Assembly: GCA_041685075.1 (NCBI GenBank)
Contig: JAWLGN010000003.1
Span: 1-53,212 of the forward strand
DNA from: JAMCRM01 sp041685075
Lineage (GTDB): Bacteria; Acidobacteriota; Terriglobia; Bryobacterales; Bryobacteraceae
DNA length: 53,212 nucleotides
Direction of reading: 5' to 3'
Under the pieces are notes generated by a model. That model was given only the letters and a program-made list of their open reading frames with translations. It was not told the origin of the DNA and ran no database searches. A program made the position numbers and the translations under genes. Shown piece by piece: positions 1-7,549 of this stretch (position 1 is the first letter of the stretch; each line of letters begins with the position of its first letter).

Positions 1-365
1 CCCTGGTGGCCGCGCTGGGACGGCGCGACCGGGCCGGCGCCCTGGGCTTCCTGGACACGCTTTCCCGCGAGGGCGAGTACCTGCCGCTGGCGCTGGCGTT
101 TCTGGGGACGCAATTCCGCCTGGCCATGGCGGCGCGGGAAGCCGGCCTGCGCGGGCCGCGACAGATTGTGAGCCACTTCTCGCGGATGGGGATTCCGATG
201 TGGAACAGCCGCGCCGAACAGGTCCATCAGACGCTGACGCGGTTCTCGCCCGAGCAGCTCTCGCGCGCCATGACACTGGTCTTCGAGGCCGATCGGGGCC
301 TGCGCAGCGCACGCCCCGACGACCGCATTGTGATGGAAGATTTCGTGCTGCGGTTGACGGCCTGA
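1..365 (+). CDS. holA: DNA polymerase III delta subunit, C-terminal part (5' end outside window)
   Basis: Partial gene running in from the left edge in frame 3 and stopping with TGA at 363-365. The visible 120 or so residues are helical and match the C-terminal collar domain of HolA, the clamp-loader subunit that opens the beta clamp: a stretch beginning LALAFLGTQFRLAMAAREAG, then RFSPEQLSRAMTLVFEADRGLR and the closing acidic-hydrophobic end. The identification rests on this pattern and on the convergent rpsT gene 29 bases away, a frequent neighbour of holA. The N-terminal AAA+ part is not visible. Confidence 0.8.
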   Translation, partial: LVAALGRRDRAGALGFLDTLSREGEYLPLALAFLGTQFRLAMAAREAGLRGPRQIVSHFSRMGIPMWNSRAEQVHQTLTRFSPEQLSRAMTLVFEADRGLRSARPDDRIVMEDFVLRLTA

Positions 366-394
366 CCGCTCAACGCGGTGCAGGCCGGGGTGAG

Positions 395-676
395 TCAGGC
401 AGCGGGCTGCGCGCCGGCCAGGTTCTTCATCTGCAAGTGCAGCCTGGATTTATAGCGGGCCGCGGTGTTCATCTTGATGATGCCCTTCTTGGCCGAGCGG
501 TCCACGACCGAAAACGTTTGGGGGAGCAGCGCCGTGGCCGCTTCGGCGTCCTTGGCGGCCAGAGCGCGCCGCATGGAGCGGATCTGCCGCCGCAGCCGCG
601 ACTTGATGCGCCGGTTGAACACGGTCCTGCGTTCTTCCTGCCGAACCCGTTTCAGCGCTGAATAATGATTCGCCAT
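395..676 (-). CDS. rpsT: 30S ribosomal protein S20
   Basis: A 93-residue basic protein that binds 16S rRNA early in small-subunit assembly. The start MANHYSALKRVRQEERRTV, the KSRLRRQIRSMR helix and the KGIIKMNTAARYKSRLHLQM end are typical of S20, and the length is normal for the family. It is monocistronic and convergent with holA. The Shine-Dalgarno is weak. A TATCCT box with upstream TG lies about 40 bases ahead of the start. Confidence 0.96.
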   Translation of the reverse strand: MANHYSALKRVRQEERRTVFNRRIKSRLRRQIRSMRRALAAKDAEAATALLPQTFSVVDRSAKKGIIKMNTAARYKSRLHLQMKNLAGAQPAA

Positions 677-716
677 CTTGAGACAGTTGTATCCTTCGAG
701 AGATCTACGACTTCTT

Positions 717-722
717 AGGATA
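717..722 (-). promoter_or_regulatory. Possible extended -10 of rpsT
   Basis: On the reverse strand TGCTATCCT fits an extended -10 (TGn plus TATNNT). It would give a leader of about 35 nt before the rpsT ATG at 676. No convincing -35 is seen. Confidence 0.3.
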
Positions 723-743
723 GCACAGCGCCGGGACGGCGCT

Positions 744-1322
744 CTACATCCGTTCGGCCGTCACGGTGACGGGAACCCCGTTGGTAATGGAGTCGAAGAC
801 CGGCGAAAACCGCTCGCCCGTGTGCACCAGTTCTTCGAGCTGGTCGTCCGGCACGTCGGCTTTCACGCGAAACTTCATCCGGATATCGCGGTAGCCGCGG
901 CGCACGTTGGGGTCGAGCCCCAGGAACCCCCGCAAATCGATGTTGCCCTCCAGGCTGGATTCCACCTCCTCGATGCGGATGCCCTTGGCGGCAGCGTGAT
1001 AGACGAGGGAGGAGGTCACGCAGGCGGCCAGGGCGTGCAGCAGGTACTCCACCGGATTGGCGCCCCGGTCCTGGCCCAACAGGAGAGGCGGTTCGTCGGC
1101 GTCCAGAACAAAGGGGGCGGCGTGCTGTACCTCCGATTGCGCGCCATAGAAACCATGGCAGGTGGAGCGGTTGTGGCCCCCATCCAGCCACTGGTTGTTG
1201 ATCCGGAACTTGAATGCGGCGATCCCCGGGGTGGCTTTGATGGCATCGATGGTCTGGAACAGCTCTCCGACGTCGACCCCGTTCACTATGTTGCCGGCCG
1301 GCTTTGCCTGGGGTTCTGTCAT
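744..1322 (-). CDS. OsmC/YhfA-family protein (peroxide-detoxification fold)
   Basis: A 192-residue OsmC-superfamily protein. OsmC and Ohr proteins reduce organic peroxides with a pair of cysteines. The N-terminal helix is followed by the GGHNRST...GFYGAQ strand pair, then the core helix ANPVEYLLHALAACVTSSLV carrying the first conserved Cys (residue 101). Where classical members have a second Cys before Pro-Val, this protein reads RFSPVFDSITNGVPV, so that Cys is Ser. A further Cys sits at residue 55 in the HNRSTCHGF strand. Single-Cys members exist in this subfamily, so peroxidase activity is uncertain. It stands alone, facing away from acyP. Confidence 0.85.
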   Translation of the reverse strand: MTEPQAKPAGNIVNGVDVGELFQTIDAIKATPGIAAFKFRINNQWLDGGHNRSTCHGFYGAQSEVQHAAPFVLDADEPPLLLGQDRGANPVEYLLHALAACVTSSLVYHAAAKGIRIEEVESSLEGNIDLRGFLGLDPNVRRGYRDIRMKFRVKADVPDDQLEELVHTGERFSPVFDSITNGVPVTVTAERM

Positions 1323-1483
1323 TGGATATTCCTCCTGGCGCGTATCCCATTGTTATCGGCGGCGGGCGCGCGGGTATGTAAACTTGGCGGCGGGCGACGG
1401 CGGCAGTGTCGGATTGCGTCCGCTGGGTGCGGGTCCCGGGTTGTGGCTCCACCGGGCGGCGATCTGATATCCTCGGTTTTCCG

Positions 1484-1768
1484 ATGTCACGCGAGAAGAC
1501 CGCCGCCAGGCGCTACTTTGTGCGCGGCCGGGTGCAGGGGGTGGGCTACCGCTGGTTTGTCGAGCGCGCGGCCGCCGAGCTGAACCTCACCGGCTGGGTC
1601 CGTAATCTGGACGACGGGCGCGTGGAGGTCTACGCCGCCGGTACGCCGGCCGCGCTGGGCGAACTCTCCGGTATGCTGTGGAAGGGACCCCGCTGGGCCG
1701 ACGTTCGAGGCGTCGAGGAGCAGGAGGCGGCTGTCGAAAAGCGCACCGGATTTCATATCGAGGGCTAA
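1484..1768 (+). CDS. acyP: Acylphosphatase
   Basis: A 94-residue enzyme that hydrolyses carboxyl-phosphate bonds of acylphosphates. It has the hallmark RGRVQGVGYRWFVERAA segment (phosphate-binding loop with its Arg) and GWVRNLDDGRVEVYAAG with the catalytic Asn. The ATG at 1484 gives the usual length and places MSREK just ahead of the first strand; in-frame sequence upstream is not family-like. There is no Shine-Dalgarno, but a TGATATCCT extended -10 lies 10 bases upstream, so the transcript may be almost leaderless. Its stop overlaps the apt start by one base (TAATG). Confidence 0.93.
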   Translation: MSREKTAARRYFVRGRVQGVGYRWFVERAAAELNLTGWVRNLDDGRVEVYAAGTPAALGELSGMLWKGPRWADVRGVEEQEAAVEKRTGFHIEG

Positions 1769-2289
1769 TGGACAACCTGAAGACGCTCATCCGCGAGATC
1801 CCGGACTTCCCCAAGCCCGGCATACTGTTCTACGACATCACCACCCTGCTGAAGGACAAATGCGGGCTGCGCGCCGCCATCGACGGCCTGCGGGGGCACT
1901 ACGAAAACGTGCCCGTCGACATCGTCCTGGGAATCGAGGCGCGCGGGTTTATCTTCGCTCCCGCGGTGGCCTACGCGCTGGGCGCCGGTTTCGTGCCCGT
2001 ACGGAAGCCCAAGAAGCTGCCGGCCGAGTGCCTCCAGGTGAGTTACGACCTGGAATACGGCACCGATAGCCTGGAGATGCACAAGGACGCCATCGTGGCC
2101 AACCAGCGGGTGCTCATCGTCGACGACCTGCTGGCCACCGGCGGCACCGCCGCGGCGGTGGCGAAACTGGTGGAGCAGTCCGGCGGGAAGGTGGTGGGGA
2201 TGGCCTTCCTGGTGGAACTGACTTTCCTGCACGGGCGCGACAAGCTGGCCGGTTACGACGTCTTCTCCCTGTTGCAGTACGACCGATGA
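1768..2289 (+). CDS. apt: Adenine phosphoribosyltransferase
   Basis: A 173-residue salvage enzyme converting adenine and PRPP to AMP. It opens with the family pattern IREIPDFPKPGILFYDITTLL, has the GIEARGFIFA segment, the RKPKKLP loop and the PRPP-binding motif VLIVDDLLATGGTA near residues 115-130. Length is standard. The start overlaps the acyP stop by one base and the gene overlaps ispE by four bases (ATGA), so the three are probably co-translated. prs, which makes its co-substrate PRPP, follows in the same run. Confidence 0.96.
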   Translation: MDNLKTLIREIPDFPKPGILFYDITTLLKDKCGLRAAIDGLRGHYENVPVDIVLGIEARGFIFAPAVAYALGAGFVPVRKPKKLPAECLQVSYDLEYGTDSLEMHKDAIVANQRVLIVDDLLATGGTAAAVAKLVEQSGGKVVGMAFLVELTFLHGRDKLAGYDVFSLLQYDR

Positions 2290-3236
2290 CCCCCACCCGC
2301 CGCGCGCGCCTGCGCGCGTTGGCCAAACTCAATCTCGACCTGCGGGTGCTGGGCCGGCGGCCGGACGGTTACCACGAGTTGCGCACCGTCTTCCAGACCA
2401 TCTCGCTGGCGGACACCCTGGAAGTAGCCTTTACACCCGCGCCCGAGACCGCTATCGAGGTAACGGGCGCCTGCGACATACCGGACAACCTGGTGGTGAA
2501 GGCCGCGCGCCGCCTGCTCGATGCCACGGGGACGACCGGCCGGGTGGAAGTCCGGCTGGAGAAAAAGATTCCCATGGGCGCGGGACTGGGCGGCGGATCC
2601 TCCGATGCTGCGGCCATGCTGCTGGCGCTTCCGGTGCTGGCGGGCTGCCGCGTGGCGCCCGAAGAGTTGATGCGGCTGGCCGCGGAGCTGGGCAGCGATG
2701 TGCCGTTCTTCCTGCTGGGCGGCGCGGCGGTAGGGATCGGCCGCGGGACCGAACTCTACCCCCTGCCGGAGACGCCGACCCGTTGGGGAGTGGTGGCGGC
2801 GCCGGCCGTCCACGTCTCCACCGCCGAGGCCTACGCGGCGCTGGATCTTCCCAACGTTTCCGGTTTGACAACGGAAGCGCAACAAAATAGCATGTTTAAT
2901 TTCCAGTCGCAAGCTTGGTCGCAGGCTTGGGAGGGTTCCCAAAACGACTTCGAACGAGTGGTTTTCCGGCGCCATCCTGAACTTCAAGAGTGCAAGCGGC
3001 GTCTGGCCGCTTTGGGTGCCCGGCCGGCCTTGATGACCGGCAGCGGTTCCGCCCTGTACGGGCTGTTCGGCACCCGGGCGCTGGCCCTCAGGGCCGCGAA
3101 AGCGATGGGCAAGGACAGGGCTTTCCCGATCGCGCTGATCAACCGCTCGCGCTACCGCCGGTTATGGTGGCGCAGCCTGAAAGCGCACATGAACGACAAT
3201 CTCATATGGCCGCCCCACAGCCGGTACGTGCGATGA
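2286..3236 (+). CDS. ispE: 4-diphosphocytidyl-2-C-methyl-D-erythritol kinase
   Basis: A GHMP kinase of the non-mevalonate isoprenoid pathway that phosphorylates CDP-ME. Catalytic Lys is in ALAKLNLDL (K14), the ATP loop PMGAGLGGGSSDAAA is at about residues 96-110, the catalytic Asp is in GSDVPFF (D138), and the third motif is LMTGSGSALYGLFG. At 316 residues it is slightly longer than usual because of a basic C-terminal tail. Overlaps of four bases with apt (ATGA at 2286) and with prs (ATGA at 3233) suggest translational coupling. Confidence 0.95.
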   Translation: MTPTRRARLRALAKLNLDLRVLGRRPDGYHELRTVFQTISLADTLEVAFTPAPETAIEVTGACDIPDNLVVKAARRLLDATGTTGRVEVRLEKKIPMGAGLGGGSSDAAAMLLALPVLAGCRVAPEELMRLAAELGSDVPFFLLGGAAVGIGRGTELYPLPETPTRWGVVAAPAVHVSTAEAYAALDLPNVSGLTTEAQQNSMFNFQSQAWSQAWEGSQNDFERVVFRRHPELQECKRRLAALGARPALMTGSGSALYGLFGTRALALRAAKAMGKDRAFPIALINRSRYRRLWWRSLKAHMNDNLIWPPHSRYVR

Positions 3237-4177
3237 CACCCGACCGCATCAAGGTTTTCACCGGAAATTCCAACCCCGCACTCGCCCGGGAAATCTGCGA
3301 CTCCCTTGGACTGGAACTCGGCCGCGCCATGGTGAAGGGCTTCTCCGACGGGGAGATCTATGTCCAGATCCAGGAAAACGTGCGCGGCGCGGATGTGTTC
3401 GTCATCCAGTCCACCTCCACCCCGGTGGACCGCCACCTGATGGAACTGCTGCTCATGATCGACGCGCTGAAGCGCGCCTCGGCGGACCGGATCACGGCCG
3501 TGTTACCCTATTATGGGTACGCCCGCCAGGATCGCAAGGACAAGCCGCGGGTGCCCATCTCCGCAAAGCTGGTCGCCAGCTTGCTGGAGGTGGCCGGGGC
3601 GGACCGAATCCTGGCGCTCGATCTGCACGCCGCTCAGATCCAGGGGTTCTTCGATATTCCGGTGGACCACCTGTTCTCGTCGCCCGTGATGATCGACTAT
3701 TTCCGGCCGCTGGAAACCCCGGACGTGACGGTGGTTTCGCCCGACGCCGGCGGGGTAGAGCGCGCGCGGGCCTTTGCCAAGCGGCTGAACGCGCCGCTGG
3801 CGGTGGTGGACAAGCGCCGGGAAGAGCCCAACGTGGCCGAAGTGATGAACGTGGTGGGAGAGGTCGAAGGCCGGAACTGCCTGATGGTGGACGATTTGAT
3901 CGACACCGCGGGCACCCTGGTGCGAGGCGCCGAGGCGCTGCTCGAACGCGGCGCGGTTTCGGTGGCGGCTTGCGCCACTCACCCGGTCCTCTCCGGGCCG
4001 GCGCTCGAGCGCATCGAGGCCTCGCCCTTGAAGGAAGTGGTTTTCACGAATTCGATTCCGCTGTCGGAAGAAGCTCGCAAGATAGGCAAGATCAAGCAGT
4101 TGTCGGTGGCGGCCCTGCTGGGCAGGGCCATCCAGTCGATCCACGAGGAGACTTCCGTCAGCATTTTGTTTATTTAG
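3233..4177 (+). CDS. prs: Ribose-phosphate pyrophosphokinase
   Basis: Makes PRPP from ribose 5-phosphate and ATP. Motifs: KVFTGNSNPALAREI at the N terminus, the flexible loop YYGYARQDRKDKPRVPISAK, DLHAAQIQGFF, VSPDAGGVERARAFAKRL and the PRPP loop LMVDDLIDTAGTL. I chose the ATG at 3233 because it gives 314 residues, the family length, and forms the same ATGA overlap as apt/ispE. An in-frame ATG at 3206 adds nine residues and has no better ribosome-binding site. Confidence 0.96.
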   Translation: MTPDRIKVFTGNSNPALAREICDSLGLELGRAMVKGFSDGEIYVQIQENVRGADVFVIQSTSTPVDRHLMELLLMIDALKRASADRITAVLPYYGYARQDRKDKPRVPISAKLVASLLEVAGADRILALDLHAAQIQGFFDIPVDHLFSSPVMIDYFRPLETPDVTVVSPDAGGVERARAFAKRLNAPLAVVDKRREEPNVAEVMNVVGEVEGRNCLMVDDLIDTAGTLVRGAEALLERGAVSVAACATHPVLSGPALERIEASPLKEVVFTNSIPLSEEARKIGKIKQLSVAALLGRAIQSIHEETSVSILFI

Positions 4178-4181
4178 CATC

Positions 4182-4198
4182 CCGCTCCCAGGGAGCGG
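4182..4198. other. Small GC hairpin between prs and rplY
   Basis: CCGCTC and GAGCGG flank a five-base loop just after the prs stop. No T-run follows, so it is not a standard terminator. It could separate prs from the ribosomal-protein part of the operon or act in rplY control. Confidence 0.35.
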
Positions 4199-4283
4199 CG
4201 AAGAGATTACGGGCTCTGCAACCCACGGAACGGCGCGGGCAACCGTGGCCGCCACGGACTTGCATCCCGTAAAGGAGAACGCA

Positions 4284-4958
4284 TTGGCAACCAGTATGAC
4301 CGTACCCGCCGAGGTGCGCACCTCGCGCGGTAAGAACGAAGCCCGCCGTATGCGCCGCAACGGGATGATCCCGGCGGTGGTCTATGGCGCTTACAAGGAA
4401 CCCGTCGCCGTAGCCATCGATCCGCGGCGCATCAACGCCGTGATCGCCAGCGCCTCCGGCGCCAACACCATCTTTCACCTGGATATTCCGGACCAGGAAA
4501 ACACCCCGGTGATGATCGTCGACTACCAGGTCGATCCGGTCAAGGGCGCCCTGCTGCACGCCGACTTGAAACGCATCGATCTCACCAAGCGGATTAAGGT
4601 GACGGTCCCGGTGATCGTGACGGGCGAACCCAAGGGCGTGAAGACCCAGAGCGGGCTGCTCGAGGTAGTGACCCGCACGCTGGAAATCGAGTGCCTGCCG
4701 CACGAGATCCCCTCCAACTTCACCCTCGACGTGACGGAGATGATGCTGGGCGAGAGCCGGCGGGCTTCCGACATCCCGCTTTTCGGCTCGTTGCAGTTGC
4801 TCAGCCCGCCGGATGCCGTGTTGGCGCATGTGACCCTGCCGCGCGGCGAAGCGGCCGCCCCGGAAGCCGAGGCCGCCGCTCCGGAGACTCCCGAGCCCGA
4901 GGTGGTGAAGAAGGGCAAGAAGGAAGAAGAGGGCGAGGCGGAGAAGGGCAAGAAGTAA
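4284..4958 (+). CDS. rplY: 50S ribosomal protein L25 (CTC/TL5 type, long form)
   Basis: Long form of the 5S-rRNA-binding protein L25: an N-terminal L25 domain (VPAEVRTSRGKNEARRMRRNG, VVYGAYKEPVAVAID) and a C-terminal beta domain (KVTVPVIVTGEPKGVK to ECLPHEIPSNFTLDVTEM). The tail of about 35 residues is a run of Ala/Glu then Lys, common in this type. I chose the TTG at 4284 because AAAGGAG lies six bases upstream; the first ATG at 4296 would be 18 bases from it. An upstream GTG at 4245 lacks support. Downstream pth follows after six bases. Confidence 0.92.
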   Translation: MATSMTVPAEVRTSRGKNEARRMRRNGMIPAVVYGAYKEPVAVAIDPRRINAVIASASGANTIFHLDIPDQENTPVMIVDYQVDPVKGALLHADLKRIDLTKRIKVTVPVIVTGEPKGVKTQSGLLEVVTRTLEIECLPHEIPSNFTLDVTEMMLGESRRASDIPLFGSLQLLSPPDAVLAHVTLPRGEAAAPEAEAAAPETPEPEVVKKGKKEEEGEAEKGKK

Positions 4959-4964
4959 GGGTTC

Positions 4965-5552
4965 ATGCTGCTGGTGGCGGGTCTCGGGAATCCGGGCGAA
5001 CGGTATGCCTTCACGCCGCACAACCTGGGGTTCCTGGTGGTGGACCGGCTGGCCGAGCGCCACGGCATCCGGGTGACCCGCAAGGATTCCCGGGCTCTGG
5101 TGGGGCCGGGCGAGATTGCCGGCCGCCCCGTATTGCTGGCCAAGCCCCAAACCTACATGAACCTGAGCGGGACAGCGCTGGCCCCGCTCATGGAGAAGCA
5201 CGAGATCGCCGCGGAAGACCTCATCGTGATCTACGACGAATTGGATCTTCCGTGGATGGCGCTGCGGATCAAGCCCAGGGGATCCGCCGCCGGGCATAAT
5301 GGAATGGAATCGGTAATCCGGTGCCTGGGTACCAGCGAGATTGTCCGGGTGCGGCTGGGGATTCACCCCGGCCATCCCGTCCGCGATGGCGCGGAATTTG
5401 TGCTGGCGCCGTTCAAGCGCTCGCAAATGCAGGAAGTGGATGAGCTGGCCGGCCGCGCGGCCGAGGCAGTCGAGTCCATAATTGCCGAAGGCGTCGAAAA
5501 GGCCATGACGAAGTTCAATCGTCGCGCCCAAGGCTTCAACGAGGAAGAATGA
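4965..5552 (+). CDS. pth: Peptidyl-tRNA hydrolase
   Basis: Recycles tRNA from prematurely released peptidyl-tRNA. GLGNPGERYAFTPHNLGF carries the substrate-binding Asn and catalytic His (H19), followed by KPQTYMNLSG, the catalytic Asp in VIYDELDLP (D94) and the GSAAGHNGMESV loop. At 195 residues it is normal. The rplY-pth pair is a common arrangement. The gene overlaps rpsF by four bases (ATGA). Confidence 0.96.
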   Translation: MLLVAGLGNPGERYAFTPHNLGFLVVDRLAERHGIRVTRKDSRALVGPGEIAGRPVLLAKPQTYMNLSGTALAPLMEKHEIAAEDLIVIYDELDLPWMALRIKPRGSAAGHNGMESVIRCLGTSEIVRVRLGIHPGHPVRDGAEFVLAPFKRSQMQEVDELAGRAAEAVESIIAEGVEKAMTKFNRRAQGFNEEE

Positions 5553-5998
5553 GAATTTACGAAGAGCTGTTCATCATCAGACCGGACGCTCCGGAGGAGG
5601 AGGCCGACCAGTTCATCGAAGCGATGCAGGCGGTCATCACCGACTCCGGGGGGACGGTGGACAAAGTGGAGAAGTGGGGTAAGCGCAAGCTGGCTTACCA
5701 CATCCGCAAGTACCGGGAAGGCGCCTATGTGCTGTTCCAGTTCAGCGCCGGCCCGGAGGCGGTGAAGGAACTCGAGCGCCGGCTGCGCGTCTCGGAACTG
5801 GTGATCAAATTTCTGACTGTGCGCATCGACGAGACGCTAAAGCGCCTCGAGAAGCGGCGCAAGCAGCGCGAGAAGCGCGCCGAGCGCCGTGCCGCATCGG
5901 CCCCGGCGGCCCCCGCCATGCCTTCGGTTGCGCAGCAGATGATGGGCGAACAACCCGCCCCGGCGCCCGCCATGCCCGGGCCGCCCAAGGAGGCTTAA
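5549..5998 (+). CDS. rpsF: 30S ribosomal protein S6
   Basis: The first 95 or so residues are a normal S6 domain (MRIYEELFIIRPDAPEEE, VDKVEKWGKRKLAYHIRKYR, GAYVLFQFSA) that pairs with S18 on the platform of the 30S subunit. The remaining 50 residues are an extension: first Arg/Lys-rich, then Ala/Pro/Met-rich. It is coupled to pth by an ATGA overlap and followed after six bases by rpsR, without the ssb gene that often lies between them. Confidence 0.95.
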   Translation: MRIYEELFIIRPDAPEEEADQFIEAMQAVITDSGGTVDKVEKWGKRKLAYHIRKYREGAYVLFQFSAGPEAVKELERRLRVSELVIKFLTVRIDETLKRLEKRRKQREKRAERRAASAPAAPAMPSVAQQMMGEQPAPAPAMPGPPKEA

Positions 5999-6004
5999 CA
6001 CAAA

Positions 6005-6304
6005 ATGGCTGAACCCAGAGGAAGACCCGGCAGCGCGGGACAGCGCCCCACGGGAGGCGACAAAGCCATCGTCACGCAGAAGAAGCAGTACTTCCGCCGT
6101 AAGAAGGTATGCCGCTTCTGCATGGAAAAGATCGACGACGTCAACTACAAGGATGTCAAGCTGCTGCACGGCTTCATCGCCGAGCGCGGCAAGATTATTC
6201 CCCGGCGTATCTCGGGCGTGTGCGCGCCGCACCAGCGGCGCCTGACCGACGCCATCAAGAAAGCGCGCAACATCGCGCTGCTGCCCTTCGCGGCATCGGT
6301 GTAG
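6005..6304 (+). CDS. rpsR: 30S ribosomal protein S18
   Basis: A 99-residue S18 with a Gly/Pro/Arg-rich N-terminal extension of about 25 residues. The core reads KKQYFRRKKVCRFCMEK...ISGVCAPHQRRLTDAIKKARN. The CxxC plus downstream C and H in the core look like the zinc-ribbon version of this protein (inference). It lies in the conserved rpsF-rpsR-rplI order. Confidence 0.96.
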   Translation: MAEPRGRPGSAGQRPTGGDKAIVTQKKQYFRRKKVCRFCMEKIDDVNYKDVKLLHGFIAERGKIIPRRISGVCAPHQRRLTDAIKKARNIALLPFAASV

Positions 6305-6317
6305 GAGGCCTGAATCC

Positions 6318-6773
6318 ATGGAAGTCATTCTCAGGGAAGACATCGATAAGCTGGGCAGCCGCGGCCAGGTGGTGAACGTGGCCGCCGGCTACGCGCGCAA
6401 CTACCTCCTGCCCAAGAGACTGGCGGTGCCGGCCACGGAAGGCAACCGCAAGATTGTCGAGCAGGAACGCCAGGCACACCTCCGCAGGGAGGCCAAGCTC
6501 AAGGCCGAGGCGGAGGACCTGGGCAAGCTGGTAGCCGACACCACCCTTACCTTTGCGCAGAAGGCCGGCGAAGCCGACCAGTTGTTCGGCTCGGTGACCG
6601 CCAAGGACATCGCCGAGGCGCTCGAGCGGCAGAACTTCCAGATCGATCGCCGCAGGATCGAGCTGCCCGAACCCATCAAGCAGCTCGGAGAGTACAAAGT
6701 CCCCATTCGCCTGCACCGCGAAGTGACGGTTGAGATCAACGTCGTGGTGGTGAGGGAGGAAGAGGAGCAGTAG
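6318..6773 (+). CDS. rplI: 50S ribosomal protein L9
   Basis: A 151-residue L9 with the typical N-terminal domain (MEVILREDIDKLGSRGQVVNVAAGYARNYLLP), a long connecting helix rich in Glu, Lys and Ala, and a C-terminal rRNA-binding domain (QLFGSVTAKDIAEAL...IKQLGEYKVPIRLHREV). Last of the ribosomal genes in the run. The next gene starts two bases after its stop. Confidence 0.96.
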   Translation: MEVILREDIDKLGSRGQVVNVAAGYARNYLLPKRLAVPATEGNRKIVEQERQAHLRREAKLKAEAEDLGKLVADTTLTFAQKAGEADQLFGSVTAKDIAEALERQNFQIDRRRIELPEPIKQLGEYKVPIRLHREVTVEINVVVVREEEEQ

Positions 6774-6774
6774 C

Positions 6775-7518
6775 GTGTTTTTCGACCTGACGGGCCAGAC
6801 GGCCATCGTTACCGGCGCCGCCACCGGCATCGGGGAAGCGATTGCGTCGAGACTGGCCCGCGCAGGCGCCACCGTGGCGGTGGCGGATATCGATACGCAG
6901 GGCGCGGCCGCCGCGGCCGAGGCCATCGGCGGCCGCGCCTTCCCGCTCGAACTCGATGTCACCCGGGCCGATTCGGCGGCCGAAGCCGCGGAAGCGGTTG
7001 TCCGTCGCACCGGCCGCATTGACGTTCTGGTCAACAACGCCGGCATCGGGGGCCGGGCCGCACCGCTGTGGGAGCAGACCGAGGAGGACTGGCAGAGCAT
7101 CATCGCCATCAACCTCACGGGAGTTTTTCACTGCTGCCGCGCGGTGATCGGGCACATGCGCCGGCGGGGTTATGGGCGCATCGTGAACATTGCTTCCATC
7201 GCCGGCAAGGAAGGCAACCCCAACATGACGGGCTACTCCGCCACCAAGGCCGGGGTGATCGCCTTTACCAAGTCGCTGGCGAAGGAAGTGGCTACCGAGG
7301 GTATCTGCGTCAACGCGGTTTCTCCGGCGGTGGTGCGGACGCGGCTGCTCGACCAGCTCACCCCCGAACAGGTGTCGTACATGACCGAGCGCATCCCCAT
7401 GAGGCGCACCGGCGAGCCCGAAGAGATCGCCGCGGTGGTGCACTTCCTGGCCAGTCCGGACTGCTCCTTTGTCACCGGCCAGTGTTACGATGCCAGCGGC
7501 GGCCGGGCAACCTACTGA
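6775..7518 (+). CDS. Short-chain dehydrogenase/reductase (FabG-like)
   Basis: A 247-residue classical SDR that should bind NAD(P)H and oxidise or reduce a hydroxyl/keto substrate. The Rossmann motif TGAATGIG (13-20), NNAG (87-90), the catalytic Ser (141) and Y154-x3-K158 in GYSATKAG are all present, and the end ASPDCSFVTGQCYDASGG is typical of FabG-like enzymes. An Asp (VADID) at the end of beta 2 suggests NAD preference. The start is GTG at 6775, two bases after rplI, so it probably rides on the ribosomal operon. Substrate cannot be told. Confidence 0.88.
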   Translation: MFFDLTGQTAIVTGAATGIGEAIASRLARAGATVAVADIDTQGAAAAAEAIGGRAFPLELDVTRADSAAEAAEAVVRRTGRIDVLVNNAGIGGRAAPLWEQTEEDWQSIIAINLTGVFHCCRAVIGHMRRRGYGRIVNIASIAGKEGNPNMTGYSATKAGVIAFTKSLAKEVATEGICVNAVSPAVVRTRLLDQLTPEQVSYMTERIPMRRTGEPEEIAAVVHFLASPDCSFVTGQCYDASGGRATY

Positions 7519-7549
7519 GCCGCGGCGCCCCTGCCGCAACTCCCCGACG

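Noticed and set aside
3206..3232. Upstream ATG of prs adding nine residues
   Set aside because: No better ribosome site, and the 3233 start matches family length and the ATGA overlap.
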